29,182 nucleotides of DNA from Methanoregula sp. (GCA_023228295.1 JALOBP010000032.1:1-29182), one strand, 5' to 3'. Positions 1 to 8,567 are shown, counted from the stretch's first letter. Numbers and translations: made by a program. The notes: generated from the letters alone by a model not told the origin.

Positions 1-1296
1 ACCCCGGTACTCGAAGAGGTGGGATCGGATCTCGACCGGGATCCGCCTCCCGTCTTTTGCGACATGGACCATCTCAAAAACAGCATGGCCTTCTGTTTTC
101 AGCCTCACTGCACACTCTCGCATGCGTTCCCGCATGGTCGGATCGATGATCTCCTGTGGGGACATGCGGAGAAATTCCTCACGCGTATAGCCAAGCAACC
201 GGCAGCCGACATCGTTCACTTCCATGAACATACCGGGTTGCCCGTCAGGCCGTATCTCATGGACGGTGAGAATGTCGGCGGCATTGTGAAACAGGGTACG
301 ATATCTCTCCTCGTTCTCTCTTAGTCTTTCCACCATGATCCTCTGCTCGGTAATATCATGGATCACGGATCCAATCCAGATCCCCCGGTTGGTCTCAATC
401 GGAAAGAGGGTTGGCTGGATTACTCGACGTTCTCCATCCGGCCGGATAATTGCAATTTCAAACGGGATATTAAAAAAACGGGATTGCCGTGTTCGGAGCG
501 CGGATTTGAGCGCATTCGTGGCCATTTCAATGCGATTGTGGCTTTGATCCTCCGGCACGAGCACGTGGCACATTATCGCTGATAGCGAAGCGCCGACCGC
601 ATCCTCCCGCGGGATACCGGTGATCCGCGAGAGGGCGTTGTTCCATTCGATCATCCGACCCTCATCATCACAGACAAGGATACCATCGGTGGATGCTTCA
701 ACGATGGACCGGAACTTCCCCTCACTGTCCCTGAGCTGTATTTCATCCTGTTTCCTTGAGGTGATGTCCTCAAGCAGGACCGAGACTCCTTTCTGCCCCT
801 CAGTAAAGACGGCCGGGGCGACCCGGCAGGTGAAGATCCGCCCCTGTGCGGGGAGTGTCAATTCTCCCCGACGCTCAACACCGGCAAGCCCCTCGTTGAT
901 CCAGCGGATCAACAGGGAATACTCCTCACTGAAGAACAGGGGGATGCGCGTATTATCTATCTTCTCCCCGAAAAGGGCATGCTCGGGGAGACCCAGCAGT
1001 TCGAGAAACGGGGCGTTTATGAAGATGATGCGGAGGTACTGGTCCAGCTGTAGTACGTATTCCGAAGATATGGCAAGAACCGACGCAACCGGCAGGCGCC
1101 GGGAAAGGGAGTAGATCTTTGCCATCCCGAAATGACGCACCTCCACCTGGCCTGAAACCAGCAGGGTGTCAAGGTACCTGCTGACTGTGTTGCGGTTGAT
1201 GGGGATGGTCTTCACGATACCGGTGATGTTAAGGCCTTCCGGATGGTCTCGTAACAGGTCCTTGATCCTGCCCGAGATGTCTTTATTTATCGCCAT
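1..1296 (-). CDS. PAS-domain sensor protein with N-terminal winged helix (3' end outside window)
   Basis: About 432 residues are visible and the frame runs off the left edge, so the C-terminus (possibly a kinase) is missing. Residues 1-65 look like a winged helix-turn-helix (LNITGIVKTIPINRNTVSRY). Three PAS-like modules follow, near residues 70-170, 195-310 and 325 to the edge, joined by typical linkers such as LLEDITSRKQ and VIHDITEQR. The ATG at 1296 is preceded by a GGAG ribosome-binding site about 8 bases upstream. The gene lies 76 bases after radB on the same strand and may be read with it. PAS modules sense small ligands or redox state; the ligand here cannot be told. Winged helix-PAS proteins are common in Methanomicrobiales and may be one-component regulators or histidine kinases. 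Which of these applies depends on the missing end. Confidence 0.85.
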   Translation of the reverse strand, partial: MAINKDISGRIKDLLRDHPEGLNITGIVKTIPINRNTVSRYLDTLLVSGQVEVRHFGMAKIYSLSRRLPVASVLAISSEYVLQLDQYLRIIFINAPFLELLGLPEHALFGEKIDNTRIPLFFSEEYSLLIRWINEGLAGVERRGELTLPAQGRIFTCRVAPAVFTEGQKGVSVLLEDITSRKQDEIQLRDSEGKFRSIVEASTDGILVCDDEGRMIEWNNALSRITGIPREDAVGASLSAIMCHVLVPEDQSHNRIEMATNALKSALRTRQSRFFNIPFEIAIIRPDGERRVIQPTLFPIETNRGIWIGSVIHDITEQRIMVERLRENEERYRTLFHNAADILTVHEIRPDGQPGMFMEVNDVGCRLLGYTREEFLRMSPQEIIDPTMRERMRECAVRLKTEGHAVFEMVHVAKDGRRIPVEIRSHLFEYRG

Positions 1297-1372
1297 ATGA
1301 TACTCTCCAGATCTTCAGAGTCCCCTTGCTAATCTGTTCGTACGGTTGCAGGGAGCCGCGGGGTCGTGTCGG

Positions 1373-2050
1373 TCAGGCCCGCAGGCTGATACCATCTTCG
1401 GTGATCCCGTACTCAAAGCCGGCCCCCTCGGGCCGGGACCGGTGTTTGACGAGACGGGCCCGGCGCTGGCCGGGTGTATCGCTCTTTTCGAGCCGGATAA
1501 TTACCTTGGAAATGTGCTCGAGGGCATAGCCGCCAAGGCCGTAGCAGGTGTTCCGCGTGGTGTCCATGTACACCTGGTTGGTTATGACAACCGGGATATC
1601 GTAGCGCTTGGCATACCCGAGAAGATGGATCATCTGCTTCGTGAGCCCCTGCAGGGCGTCCCGGCCCTTATCGAGGTCCGTGCGGTACAGGGCAGTGGCG
1701 GAGTCCATCACGAGGAGTCCGGGCTTGTGGGCCTTGAGCACTTTCTCGCACTCCGCGATGACCTGTCCCTGGTGCTCGAAATCGATGGGTTCGAAGAGGA
1801 AGAGCCGGTCGGCGACAACCTCTGTGTCCGCCCCGGCGATCTGCCGGAATCGCTCGATGGAAAACCCTTCGGTATCGATATAGGCCACGAACTGGCCGGC
1901 CCGGAGTGCGGCAACCGCGGCAATCATGCAGAACGTGCTCTTGCCGCTCGCAGGCTCTCCGTAGAACTGCGTGATGGTCCGGATCTCAAGGCCGCCGCCA
2001 ATCAGGGTATCGAGCGCCGGGCTCCCGCTGCTCCTCTTATCAGTTTTCAT
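1373..2050 (-). CDS. radB: DNA repair and recombination protein RadB
   Basis: This is a 225-residue RecA/RadA-family protein that lacks the N-terminal domain of RadA, as expected for RadB. Walker A is GEPASGKST at residues 31-39, Walker B is LLVMDSA near residue 115, and the C-terminal part (TPGQRRARLVKHRSRPEG) matches RadB. RadB is an archaeal RadA paralogue that assists homologous recombination and binds DNA, with weak or no ATPase activity. The ATG at 2050 overlaps the TGA of the upstream larC gene (ATGA), so translation is probably coupled. Length and motifs are normal for the family. Confidence 0.95.
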   Translation of the reverse strand: MKTDKRSSGSPALDTLIGGGLEIRTITQFYGEPASGKSTFCMIAAVAALRAGQFVAYIDTEGFSIERFRQIAGADTEVVADRLFLFEPIDFEHQGQVIAECEKVLKAHKPGLLVMDSATALYRTDLDKGRDALQGLTKQMIHLLGYAKRYDIPVVITNQVYMDTTRNTCYGLGGYALEHISKVIIRLEKSDTPGQRRARLVKHRSRPEGAGFEYGITEDGISLRA

Positions 2051-3252
2051 GGTCTCCCCTCATGCCCGCCAAATTTTGTCCAGCCGGTCTCCTCAACAGC
2101 CCGGAGCACGTCCCGCACCGGGATCCTGAGCTCTGTGGCCCAGTTCCGGGCCGGATCGAACTCGGCCTTGAGGGTGTAGACCTTCCCGTGCATCATCCCG
2201 CACTTGACCGGCATCTTCCGCTTCTGTCCCGCGATAGTAACTTCAATCTCGTGGACGGTCCGTTCCGCGATGAAGCGGTGGACCGCCGGGATGCAGCGGA
2301 TCCCGAGCGTGCCAAGCTCGGCTGCCATGAGTTCCGCAAGGGCCGGGCTGGTCTCCGTCAGGCTGATGACCCGGATGAGGAACCCGGGTCGTCCTTTCTT
2401 CATGATGATCGGGGTTGCGCTCGCGTCACGGGCACCGGCTTCCATAAAGCGGCCGATCGCGTGGGCGATTACCTCGCCGCTCACATCATCCACGTTCGTT
2501 TCGAGGATATCGACCATGTCCTCGGCAAGGTTGTCGGCCGTGCCCGCGGATTCGACGAGCATGGCCCTGACAACGTTCGGGGCATGGTGCGGATCGCGGG
2601 TCCCGGCCCCGTATCCTACGGCAAGGATGGTATACGCTGCCGGTTCGGGAGCTTCCATTGTGGCAAATTCCGCAAGGAGCGCTGCCCCGGTCGGGGTGCA
2701 GAGTTCGCCTATGTGGTTGCCGGCAACTGCGGGCAATCCCGCATCCCGGAGGATAATGGCGGTTGCCGGTGCCGGGACAGGAAAGGTGCCGTGCGACCCG
2801 GTCGCTGTACCGTGGCCTGTTGTGACCGGCAGGACTTTTACGCCTTCAACGCCAAGCGCGTGCAGCGCCGTACAGGCGCCTACGATATCCGCGATGGCAT
2901 CGTCCGCCCCGACCTCGTGGAAATGGGCACGCGCCCCGTGCACTTCCTCCTCGGCTTTCCGGATCCGCTCAAAGACTCTGGCAGCCATTGCAAGGGCCGG
3001 TGCCGGGATATGGGGCGCTGCCCCTTCGAGCCGATCCATGACCTCTTCAAACGTCCGGTGGGCCGGGGTGGCATGGGTATCCACCTTCACCGCCCGGATC
3101 CCGGCACGGCTGACGCGGGAGAACGATGGCTCCGCTACAACCGCCCGCATTGCCGAAAGTACGAGTGTTTCGTCCGCCCCGCAGTCCAGCAGGGCACCGG
3201 TGATCATGTCGCCCGCTGCACCGTGGAAGGGATCGAAAATGAGGAGACGCAT
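2047..3252 (-). CDS. larC: LarC-like nickel insertion protein (DUF111 family)
   Basis: This 401-residue protein begins with the family signature DPFHGAAGDM (residues 7-16) and carries HFHEVGADDAIADIVG at residues 110-125, both typical of LarC/DUF111. LarC is a CTP-dependent cyclometallase that inserts nickel into the pincer cofactor of lactate racemase in bacteria. In methanogens the client enzyme is often unknown, so the family call is firm but the substrate is inferred. No larB or larE is visible in this window. The gene is divergent from cdc48, with the two starts only about 40 bases apart, and its stop overlaps the radB start by 4 bases. Confidence 0.9.
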   Translation of the reverse strand: MRLLIFDPFHGAAGDMITGALLDCGADETLVLSAMRAVVAEPSFSRVSRAGIRAVKVDTHATPAHRTFEEVMDRLEGAAPHIPAPALAMAARVFERIRKAEEEVHGARAHFHEVGADDAIADIVGACTALHALGVEGVKVLPVTTGHGTATGSHGTFPVPAPATAIILRDAGLPAVAGNHIGELCTPTGAALLAEFATMEAPEPAAYTILAVGYGAGTRDPHHAPNVVRAMLVESAGTADNLAEDMVDILETNVDDVSGEVIAHAIGRFMEAGARDASATPIIMKKGRPGFLIRVISLTETSPALAELMAAELGTLGIRCIPAVHRFIAERTVHEIEVTIAGQKRKMPVKCGMMHGKVYTLKAEFDPARNWATELRIPVRDVLRAVEETGWTKFGGHEGRP

Positions 3253-3260
3253 TTACAGTA

Positions 3261-3269
3261 CTTATAAAT
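3261..3269 (+). promoter_or_regulatory. TATA box of cdc48
   Basis: CTTATAAAT lies at 3261-3269. An archaeal start about 26 bases downstream of its centre falls near 3291. That is past the ATG at 3280 and just before the ATG at 3295, so this box argues for a nearly leaderless cdc48 message starting at codon 3295. Confidence 0.6.
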
Positions 3270-3294
3270 CCCTGCGTATATGACCTTTAAGGTA

Positions 3295-5727
3295 ATGCCA
3301 GAAGTGCAAACCCCCGAACTACAATTGAAAGTGGACTCTGCGTACCCGGGTGACCAGGGTGGCGGGAAGGCCCGGCTGGACCCCGAGACGATGCTGTTTT
3401 TAAAAATATCCCCCGGCGATCTTGTCGTGATCGAGGGCAAGAAGAAGACGGTTGCCAAGGTCTGGCGATCGCTTGTCGAGGACTGGAACCAGCAGAAAGC
3501 CCGCATTGACAATTTCACCCGTACCAATGCCGGTGTCGGGTTAGGAGACAAAATAACGGTCAGGAAGATCACCAGTGAGATTGAGGCAAAGCGTGTCGTG
3601 CTGGCCCCGCCGGAAGGGCTCCCGAAAAATGTCAACCTCGCCGGCAACCCCAACTTTTCCCGGATCCTGATCGATTTTCCCATCTCCAAAAACGATCTCA
3701 TTCCCGTTCCCATGGGGATGCCGTTTGTCCATTCGCCCATGGTCGGGTTCAAGGTCGTTGAACTGGAACCCGAAGACGCGGTCATCATCACCAAAGATAC
3801 CCAGGTCGATTTCTCCGATAAACCCGAATCGGGATTCGAGGGCATCAAGCAATATTCCTATGAAGATATCGGCGGGTTAAAAGACGAACTCCAGCGCCTG
3901 CGCGAGACCATCGAGCTCCCGCTCCGTCACCCGGAACTCTTCCAGAAACTCGGTATCGAGCCACCCAAGGGCGTCCTCCTCTTCGGTCCGCCCGGGACGG
4001 GCAAGACCCTGATCGCAAAGGCCGTGGCAAGCGAGAGTGGTGCGCACTTCATCCATATTGCGGGCCCTGAGGTCATCTCGAAATATTACGGGGAGAGCGA
4101 GCAGAGGCTGCGGGAAATTTTCGAGGAAGCGCGGGAAAACGCACCCTCGATTGTCTTTATCGATGAACTGGACTCCATCGCGCCCCGGCGCGAGGAAGTG
4201 ACAGGAGAGGTCGAGCGCCGGGTCGTTGCCCAGCTCCTGACCATGATGGACGGCCTTGAGGAACGCGGGCAGGTCATCGTGATCGGTGCAACAAACCGGG
4301 TCGATGCAATAGATGCTGCCCTGCGGCGTCCCGGCCGGTTTGACCGGGAAATTGAGATCGGCGTTCCGAGCGAACCCGACCGGATCGAGATTTTAAAGAT
4401 CCACACCCGGGGCATGCCCCTTGCCGAGGATGTGAGCCTCGAACTGCTCTCCAAGCAGACGCACGGGTTTGTCGGTGCCGATCTTGAGTCCCTGTCCCGG
4501 GAGGCGGCAATCCGCGCATTGCGCCGTTACCTGCCGGACCTCAATCTCGAGGCGGATGAGATCCCGGCAGAAATCCTCGACACCCTGAAGGTGTACGCAA
4601 GCGACTTCCGGAGCGCCCAGCGCGATGTCGGCCCGAGCGCGATGCGGGAAGTGATGCTCGAGGTCTCGCACGTAAAATGGGAGAATGTCGGGGGACTTGA
4701 TGCTGCCAAGACCGAAGTTCGCGAGGCAGTCGAGCTCCCGCTCACCAATCCCCAGAAACTGGAAGATATGGGAATCGATCCCCCCCGCGGTATCCTCCTC
4801 TACGGCCCGCCCGGCACCGGCAAGACGCTGATTGCCAAGGCAGTTGCATCAGAGAGCGGGGCGAACTTTATCCCGATCCGCGGCCCCGAGCTCCTCTCCA
4901 AATGGGTTGGGGAGAGCGAACGGGCAGTCCGGGATATCTTCAAGAAAGCCCGGCAGGTCTCCCCGTCTATCATCTTCTTTGACGAGATCGATTCCATTGC
5001 CCCGGTCCGTGGCTCTTCGGGGAACTCCCAGGCCCTTGACAATGTGCTCAACCAGATCCTTACGGAGATGGACGGGCTTGTCGAGCTCAATGATGTCGTC
5101 ATCATGGGTGCGACCAACAAACCCGATCTTGTTGACCCGGCGCTCCTCCGGGCAGGCCGGTTCGACCGCCTGGTCTACATCGGGGAGCCCGTTTTCGATG
5201 ACCGGAAGAAGATCATCGGGATCCATATCCGCTTCATGCCGCTCGAAGGATCGGACCTTGAAGAGATCACAGACCTGATTGCAAAACTTGACGAGAATGC
5301 CATTGGCGAACTGGTCGAGAGGCTGGGCAGGGACAAATCCATCACGATTGCTGATGTGAAAGCCGCGTTCGTCCCGCCCACAGAGGACGCAACCGGCCTT
5401 TTCCGCGGCATGCGAAGGAAACGCTTTGTTGAACTCCTTGCTGAGAAGAACCTCACGTTTGCCGATCCCGCACGGGAGGCCCTTGCCGCTGATCTCGCCG
5501 GGATAACCGAGGGGTTTGTCGGTTCCGACCTCGAATCCCTCTGCCGTGAGGCGGGCATGCTCGCCCTCCGGGAGGGCTCAGCCGTGGTTGCGAAACGCCA
5601 CTTCGAAGCTGCACAGAAAAAGGTGCACCCGACCATGAACGACAACCTCCGGCAGTACTACGGCAAGATCCAGCAGCATTTCAAAGGCGGGCTGCCAAAA
5701 CAGGTCCAGCCGCCGGAATACCAGTAA
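3295..5727 (+). CDS. cdc48: CDC48/VAT AAA+ ATPase (p97 family)
   Basis: From 3295 the product is 810 residues; an in-frame ATG at 3280 would add five, but the TATA position favours 3295. Residue numbers here count from 3280. The N-domain covers about 1-190. D1 has GPPGTGKT at 236-243, FIDELDSI at 293-300 and the GATN sensor at 336-339. D2 has GPPGTGKT at 509-516, FFDEIDSI at 566-573 and GATN at 610-613. The family unfolds and extracts proteins as a hexamer, feeding the proteasome. The D2 small domain, between about 654 and 747, is roughly 70 residues longer than usual. The C-terminus ends PPEYQ and lacks a clean hydrophobic-Tyr-X proteasome-docking tail. A diverged second copy of the last 63 codons lies at 9549-9737. 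Confidence 0.95.
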   Translation: MPEVQTPELQLKVDSAYPGDQGGGKARLDPETMLFLKISPGDLVVIEGKKKTVAKVWRSLVEDWNQQKARIDNFTRTNAGVGLGDKITVRKITSEIEAKRVVLAPPEGLPKNVNLAGNPNFSRILIDFPISKNDLIPVPMGMPFVHSPMVGFKVVELEPEDAVIITKDTQVDFSDKPESGFEGIKQYSYEDIGGLKDELQRLRETIELPLRHPELFQKLGIEPPKGVLLFGPPGTGKTLIAKAVASESGAHFIHIAGPEVISKYYGESEQRLREIFEEARENAPSIVFIDELDSIAPRREEVTGEVERRVVAQLLTMMDGLEERGQVIVIGATNRVDAIDAALRRPGRFDREIEIGVPSEPDRIEILKIHTRGMPLAEDVSLELLSKQTHGFVGADLESLSREAAIRALRRYLPDLNLEADEIPAEILDTLKVYASDFRSAQRDVGPSAMREVMLEVSHVKWENVGGLDAAKTEVREAVELPLTNPQKLEDMGIDPPRGILLYGPPGTGKTLIAKAVASESGANFIPIRGPELLSKWVGESERAVRDIFKKARQVSPSIIFFDEIDSIAPVRGSSGNSQALDNVLNQILTEMDGLVELNDVVIMGATNKPDLVDPALLRAGRFDRLVYIGEPVFDDRKKIIGIHIRFMPLEGSDLEEITDLIAKLDENAIGELVERLGRDKSITIADVKAAFVPPTEDATGLFRGMRRKRFVELLAEKNLTFADPAREALAADLAGITEGFVGSDLESLCREAGMLALREGSAVVAKRHFEAAQKKVHPTMNDNLRQYYGKIQQHFKGGLPKQVQPPEYQ

Positions 5728-5743
5728 TTTTTTTGCTTTTTTT
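5728..5743 (+). terminator. T-rich terminator after cdc48
   Basis: Two T7 runs separated by GC follow the cdc48 stop directly, a usual archaeal terminator. The relic copy of the cdc48 end at 9737 also has a T-run straight after its stop. Confidence 0.6.
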
Positions 5744-5981
5744 AAAAGAAATTTACCGGTTCAAATCTCCGGAGCTACACGTTTCTTTTGCACCGATGGT
5801 GCGATGCGCTCAATCGTTTTCAGGGAGTGCAAGCAAAAAATCAATGGTTGCACACAGGGAAAAAAGGGCGTGGACGTTCGGGGGAGCTATGAAAAATGAT
5901 TGTTCATGAAAGCCCGCATATCGTCCCTGAATGAAGAGCCGGTATTTTAAAAACGAGGAAATTTCCCTGGTTGTACTGCTA

Positions 5982-6206
5982 TTAGTCAACCCCCAGGTAG
6001 ACCAGCACAAACTGGAAGGGGTTAGAATTGTGTCCCGGTCCTCCCCCGGTCATGACAATATCATTCGTTGGAGCATTGTTATTCAGATCCTGGAACTGCG
6101 GGGATTCCAGATAGCAGTCCAGCCCGGCAACAATTGTACCGGCAATTGCCAGGCAGAGCATAAATACTACCAGCCGGGCAAGCGGTGATCCTGGAGATTC
6201 TGACAT
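5982..6206 (-). CDS. Small single-helix membrane protein, unknown function
   Basis: From the ATG at 6206 this is a 74-residue protein. It has a short polar N-terminus (MSESPGSPLAR), one hydrophobic helix at about residues 10-28 (LVVFMLCLAIAGTIVAGL) and a polar tail with NNNAPTNDIVMTGGGPGHN. The start at 6206 is preferred over the in-frame ATG at 6218 because a GGTG ribosome-binding site lies 6 bases before it and a TATA box lies at 6247-6255. No family is recognised. The product is probably a type II membrane protein or has an uncleaved signal anchor. It is the first gene of the island next to cdc48. Confidence 0.6.
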   Translation of the reverse strand: MSESPGSPLARLVVFMLCLAIAGTIVAGLDCYLESPQFQDLNNNAPTNDIVMTGGGPGHNSNPFQFVLVYLGVD

Positions 6207-6246
6207 GATGAACACCATTGTTATTATTATTCGATTTGGCGGAGCC

Positions 6247-6255
6247 GTATATAAA
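6247..6255 (-). promoter_or_regulatory. TATA box of the small membrane protein gene
   Basis: On the minus strand TTTATATAC is centred near 6251, which puts the transcription start near 6225 and gives a leader of about 20 bases before the ATG at 6206. Confidence 0.5.
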
Positions 6256-6460
6256 GACAGATAAATTGGAATTTAATGGCGGGAAAAAATCCAATATGCC
6301 GTTCATGCCGGAATCCCCGGAGCGGCATCCTTTTCTCAGGTTGGAATCCTGAAAATATCTCCGTTTATTCCACGAATTCCAAAACAGAAATTAGTGGATG
6401 TATTAAGCCGATATCCCAACTTTTACCCGATTTGATGTGGATGTGCTAACAGGTTTACAT

Positions 6461-7513
6461 TTATTTTGTAGAGGAGGTTTCGTAATTAAAAACACCGGTC
6501 GATATCTTGACAATTTCTCCGTTTTTTGCCAGCGTTCTCATAATTTTTTCATAAGCCTTGATATCCTTAAACGATCCTTTCTCCACCTCACCCATTATCC
6601 ATTCACCAACATCCTTGTACGACATAGGTTGTGACGGATAATCTTTGAAATGCTGTAAAACAATATCCGATTGAGTAATCAATATCTTTTTAATTTCAGT
6701 TTTTTTATGGGGGAGGGGCACGGGTTTTTTCGTTCCGGTCACATCTATTCCCGCCTCTTTTTTCAACCGGTTAAGGGCAATTTGACAATAATTAGCATCT
6801 ATGTCAATTCCAATCCCCTTTCGGTCATTAAGATAAGATGCAACAAGGGTGGTTCCGCTTCCGAGGAATGGATCAAGGATCGAATCTCCAACAAAACTAA
6901 AAAGTTGAATACATCGTCGGGGTAGTTCAACGGGGAACGGCGCGGGGTGTCCAATTTTGTTTTTACTCTCACCACTAAATGACCAGAGCCCATTAGTCCA
7001 GTCCATGAAATCCTTTTTCTCTATTTTTGATTGTCGAGATCCACTCGTCTTTTTCCATGTGTTTTTGTATAAAACCACAATCAATTCCACAGGTGAAATT
7101 ACATACGGTGCCGATGCGCTCTTCCACGAACCCCATGCAGTCCTTCGGGAAATATTGCTCTCGTTCCAAATGATTGTCGAATGATACTTAAATCCAACAT
7201 CTTTCGCAATTTTTGTTAAATCAGCACCGACGCTCTGCTGACCACCTTTGTTTATATCCAAGGGAATATTCAGACAAAATCTGCCGTCATCCTTAAGCCA
7301 ATTATAGCAGCGGCTCATCCATTTTTTGCTGAATTCTTTATATTGGTCATAGCTGATTTTGTCGTCATGTGAATTATATTTGATATCGACGTTATAGGGT
7401 GGCGAAGTAATAATAAGGTCAACAGAATTGCGTTTGATTTTTTTTGTTTGGAAGACGCTATCGTTGATAATACGAACTCGGTCTTGATCAAAAAAAAACT
7501 CGTTTTCAGTCAA
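6461..7513 (-). CDS. Type II DNA methyltransferase, beta-class amino-methylase (N4-cytosine or N6-adenine)
   Basis: This 350-residue protein has catalytic motif IV, TSPPYN, at residues 36-41 and the AdoMet-binding motif I, DPFLGSGTT, at 214-222. That order, with the target-recognition region between, is the beta class. The TSPPY form is frequent in N4-cytosine methylases, but N6-adenine cannot be excluded. Residues about 270-350 form a C-terminal extension that looks like a small winged helix. The start is TTG at 7513; a GAGG ribosome-binding site precedes it, an in-frame stop lies just upstream, and the next Met is residue 66, past motif IV. The gene is 75 bases downstream of the endonuclease gene, forming a restriction-modification pair. 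It is strongly AT-rich and rich in Lys, Asn and Ile compared with its neighbours, which suggests acquisition from elsewhere. Confidence 0.9.
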   Translation of the reverse strand: MTENEFFFDQDRVRIINDSVFQTKKIKRNSVDLIITSPPYNVDIKYNSHDDKISYDQYKEFSKKWMSRCYNWLKDDGRFCLNIPLDINKGGQQSVGADLTKIAKDVGFKYHSTIIWNESNISRRTAWGSWKSASAPYVISPVELIVVLYKNTWKKTSGSRQSKIEKKDFMDWTNGLWSFSGESKNKIGHPAPFPVELPRRCIQLFSFVGDSILDPFLGSGTTLVASYLNDRKGIGIDIDANYCQIALNRLKKEAGIDVTGTKKPVPLPHKKTEIKKILITQSDIVLQHFKDYPSQPMSYKDVGEWIMGEVEKGSFKDIKAYEKIMRTLAKNGEIVKISTGVFNYETSSTK

Positions 7514-7588
7514 GATTTTCCCTCTTTATGGTATTAGATAATAGATTGCATGATTTAATCATCAGTAGCGCTCCGTGAAAGTGTTGTA

Positions 7589-8224
7589 TTATTTGCTAGT
7601 TTTTCTTTTTCGTGTAGCGGGTTTTTTTACCGAGACCTCTTTTTTCTTTACAGCAACAACTCTCTTTTGATCAATTCCTGCCATGCGTCTAATATCTATG
7701 ATCATATGATCGAATGGTTGAACACATCCTCCAAATTTTGTTCTGGTATTATCTGAATAGCAATAGACATTTTCACTCTCGAGAAGAATTCGGTTTTTAT
7801 TAGGTTTTTCTAACGAACCTAATTCCAGACTTTTATCTTTTGTTACGAAAAACAATTTGATATTTGGATATGTTTTTTTGTAGAGATAATAGTGAAATAA
7901 TGATTGTGCCAGTCGTTCTCTGAGAGAAGTCTTACAACTTATTAGCATGAGTGGTTTTCTTCGTGTTGTATGATAGACCACAATATCGGTATCCCCAATA
8001 ATATCTCCATACGGAGTTGTTATTTGCATGCATGAAAAAGTATGAGGGCGAGTGGAGCCGGGTAAATATGCTTTTGTTCGAGGACGTAACAAATTTATTT
8101 TCGGGTTCATCCCGATCTCGCCATTAAGATACTCAAACACAAATTTTTCAAAACTATAACCTCCTCTTGAACGACGAGATTGTGCAGAGGAATTATCGTC
8201 TGCATCGTTTTGAGTTCTTGTCAT
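7589..8224 (-). CDS. Putative type II restriction endonuclease (PD-(D/E)XK fold, CCGG/CCNGG-like motif)
   Basis: This 211-residue protein is encoded just upstream of the methylase. GDTDIVVY (77-84) supplies candidate metal-binding Asp78 or Asp80, and ISCKTSLRER (95-104) supplies the lysine. The spacing Ser96-x-Lys98-x3-Arg102-Glu103-Arg104 resembles the K-x3-R-E-R active-site and recognition motif described for Ecl18kI, and the related R-(D/E)-R motifs of PspGI, EcoRII, Cfr10I and NgoMIV, which read CCGG, CCNGG or CCWGG. The downstream acidic residue of those enzymes is not obvious here. The C-terminus is very basic (KKPATRKRKTSK). The nuclease call rests on these motifs and the methylase partner; the target site is a guess. 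Base composition is AT-rich like the methylase. Confidence 0.75.
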   Translation of the reverse strand: MTRTQNDADDNSSAQSRRSRGGYSFEKFVFEYLNGEIGMNPKINLLRPRTKAYLPGSTRPHTFSCMQITTPYGDIIGDTDIVVYHTTRRKPLMLISCKTSLRERLAQSLFHYYLYKKTYPNIKLFFVTKDKSLELGSLEKPNKNRILLESENVYCYSDNTRTKFGGCVQPFDHMIIDIRRMAGIDQKRVVAVKKKEVSVKKPATRKRKTSK

Positions 8225-8253
8225 ACGTATCCGGATATGTGAAAAGAGTATTT

Positions 8254-8264
8254 GGTTATATTGA
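8254..8264 (-). promoter_or_regulatory. TATA box of the restriction-modification operon
   Basis: The minus-strand sequence CAATATAACC is centred near 8258. This places the transcription start about 8 bases before the endonuclease ATG at 8224, so the message would be almost leaderless. Confidence 0.5.
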
Positions 8265-8405
8265 AATTAAATGAGAATTGCCTCACTGCCGGTGCTGTTG
8301 ATTTTAGGAATACTCCGGAAACAATTCCAAATCATTACTCCAGATATCTCATACAAATAGAATTAATGCACGAGGACGAGGAATGGCCCACCACATTCCA
8401 GCGTC

Positions 8406-8567
8406 ATGAGGTTTTGTTATAAGATCCTCGCATACTACAAAGCGTATATCCCAAGCAGAATAATACGTGCAGGAACACCCGGCCCAACCGGTACCAAGGC
8501 GCAAGAGGAAGAACAAATCCAGGCGCCCGCACCGCCCCGGCCGGCACTCAAGGAGACACTAAAATGA
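8406..8567 (+). CDS. Small hypothetical protein (53 residues)
   Basis: This short frame starts MRFCYKILAYYKAY and ends PALKETLK, with a Pro/Glu-rich second half. Its TGA overlaps the ATG of the next small frame as ATGA (8564-8567), the same coupling seen elsewhere in this window, which is the main reason to believe it is translated. There is no clear ribosome-binding site. A weak TATA-like ATACAAATA lies near 8350. No family is recognised. Confidence 0.45.
   Translation: MRFCYKILAYYKAYIPSRIIRAGTPGPTGTKAQEEEQIQAPAPPRPALKETLK

Noticed and set aside
2062..3283. Two long plus-strand frames opposite larC
   Set aside because: They are antisense shadows of a GC-rich gene with clear LarC motifs, and their own translations are Arg/Pro/Ser-rich without family features.
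5754..5780. tRNA T-arm-like sequence (CCGGTTCAAATCTCCGG) after cdc48
   Set aside because: The stem does not pair properly, no acceptor, D or anticodon arms surround it, and no second copy is found at the other end of the island.
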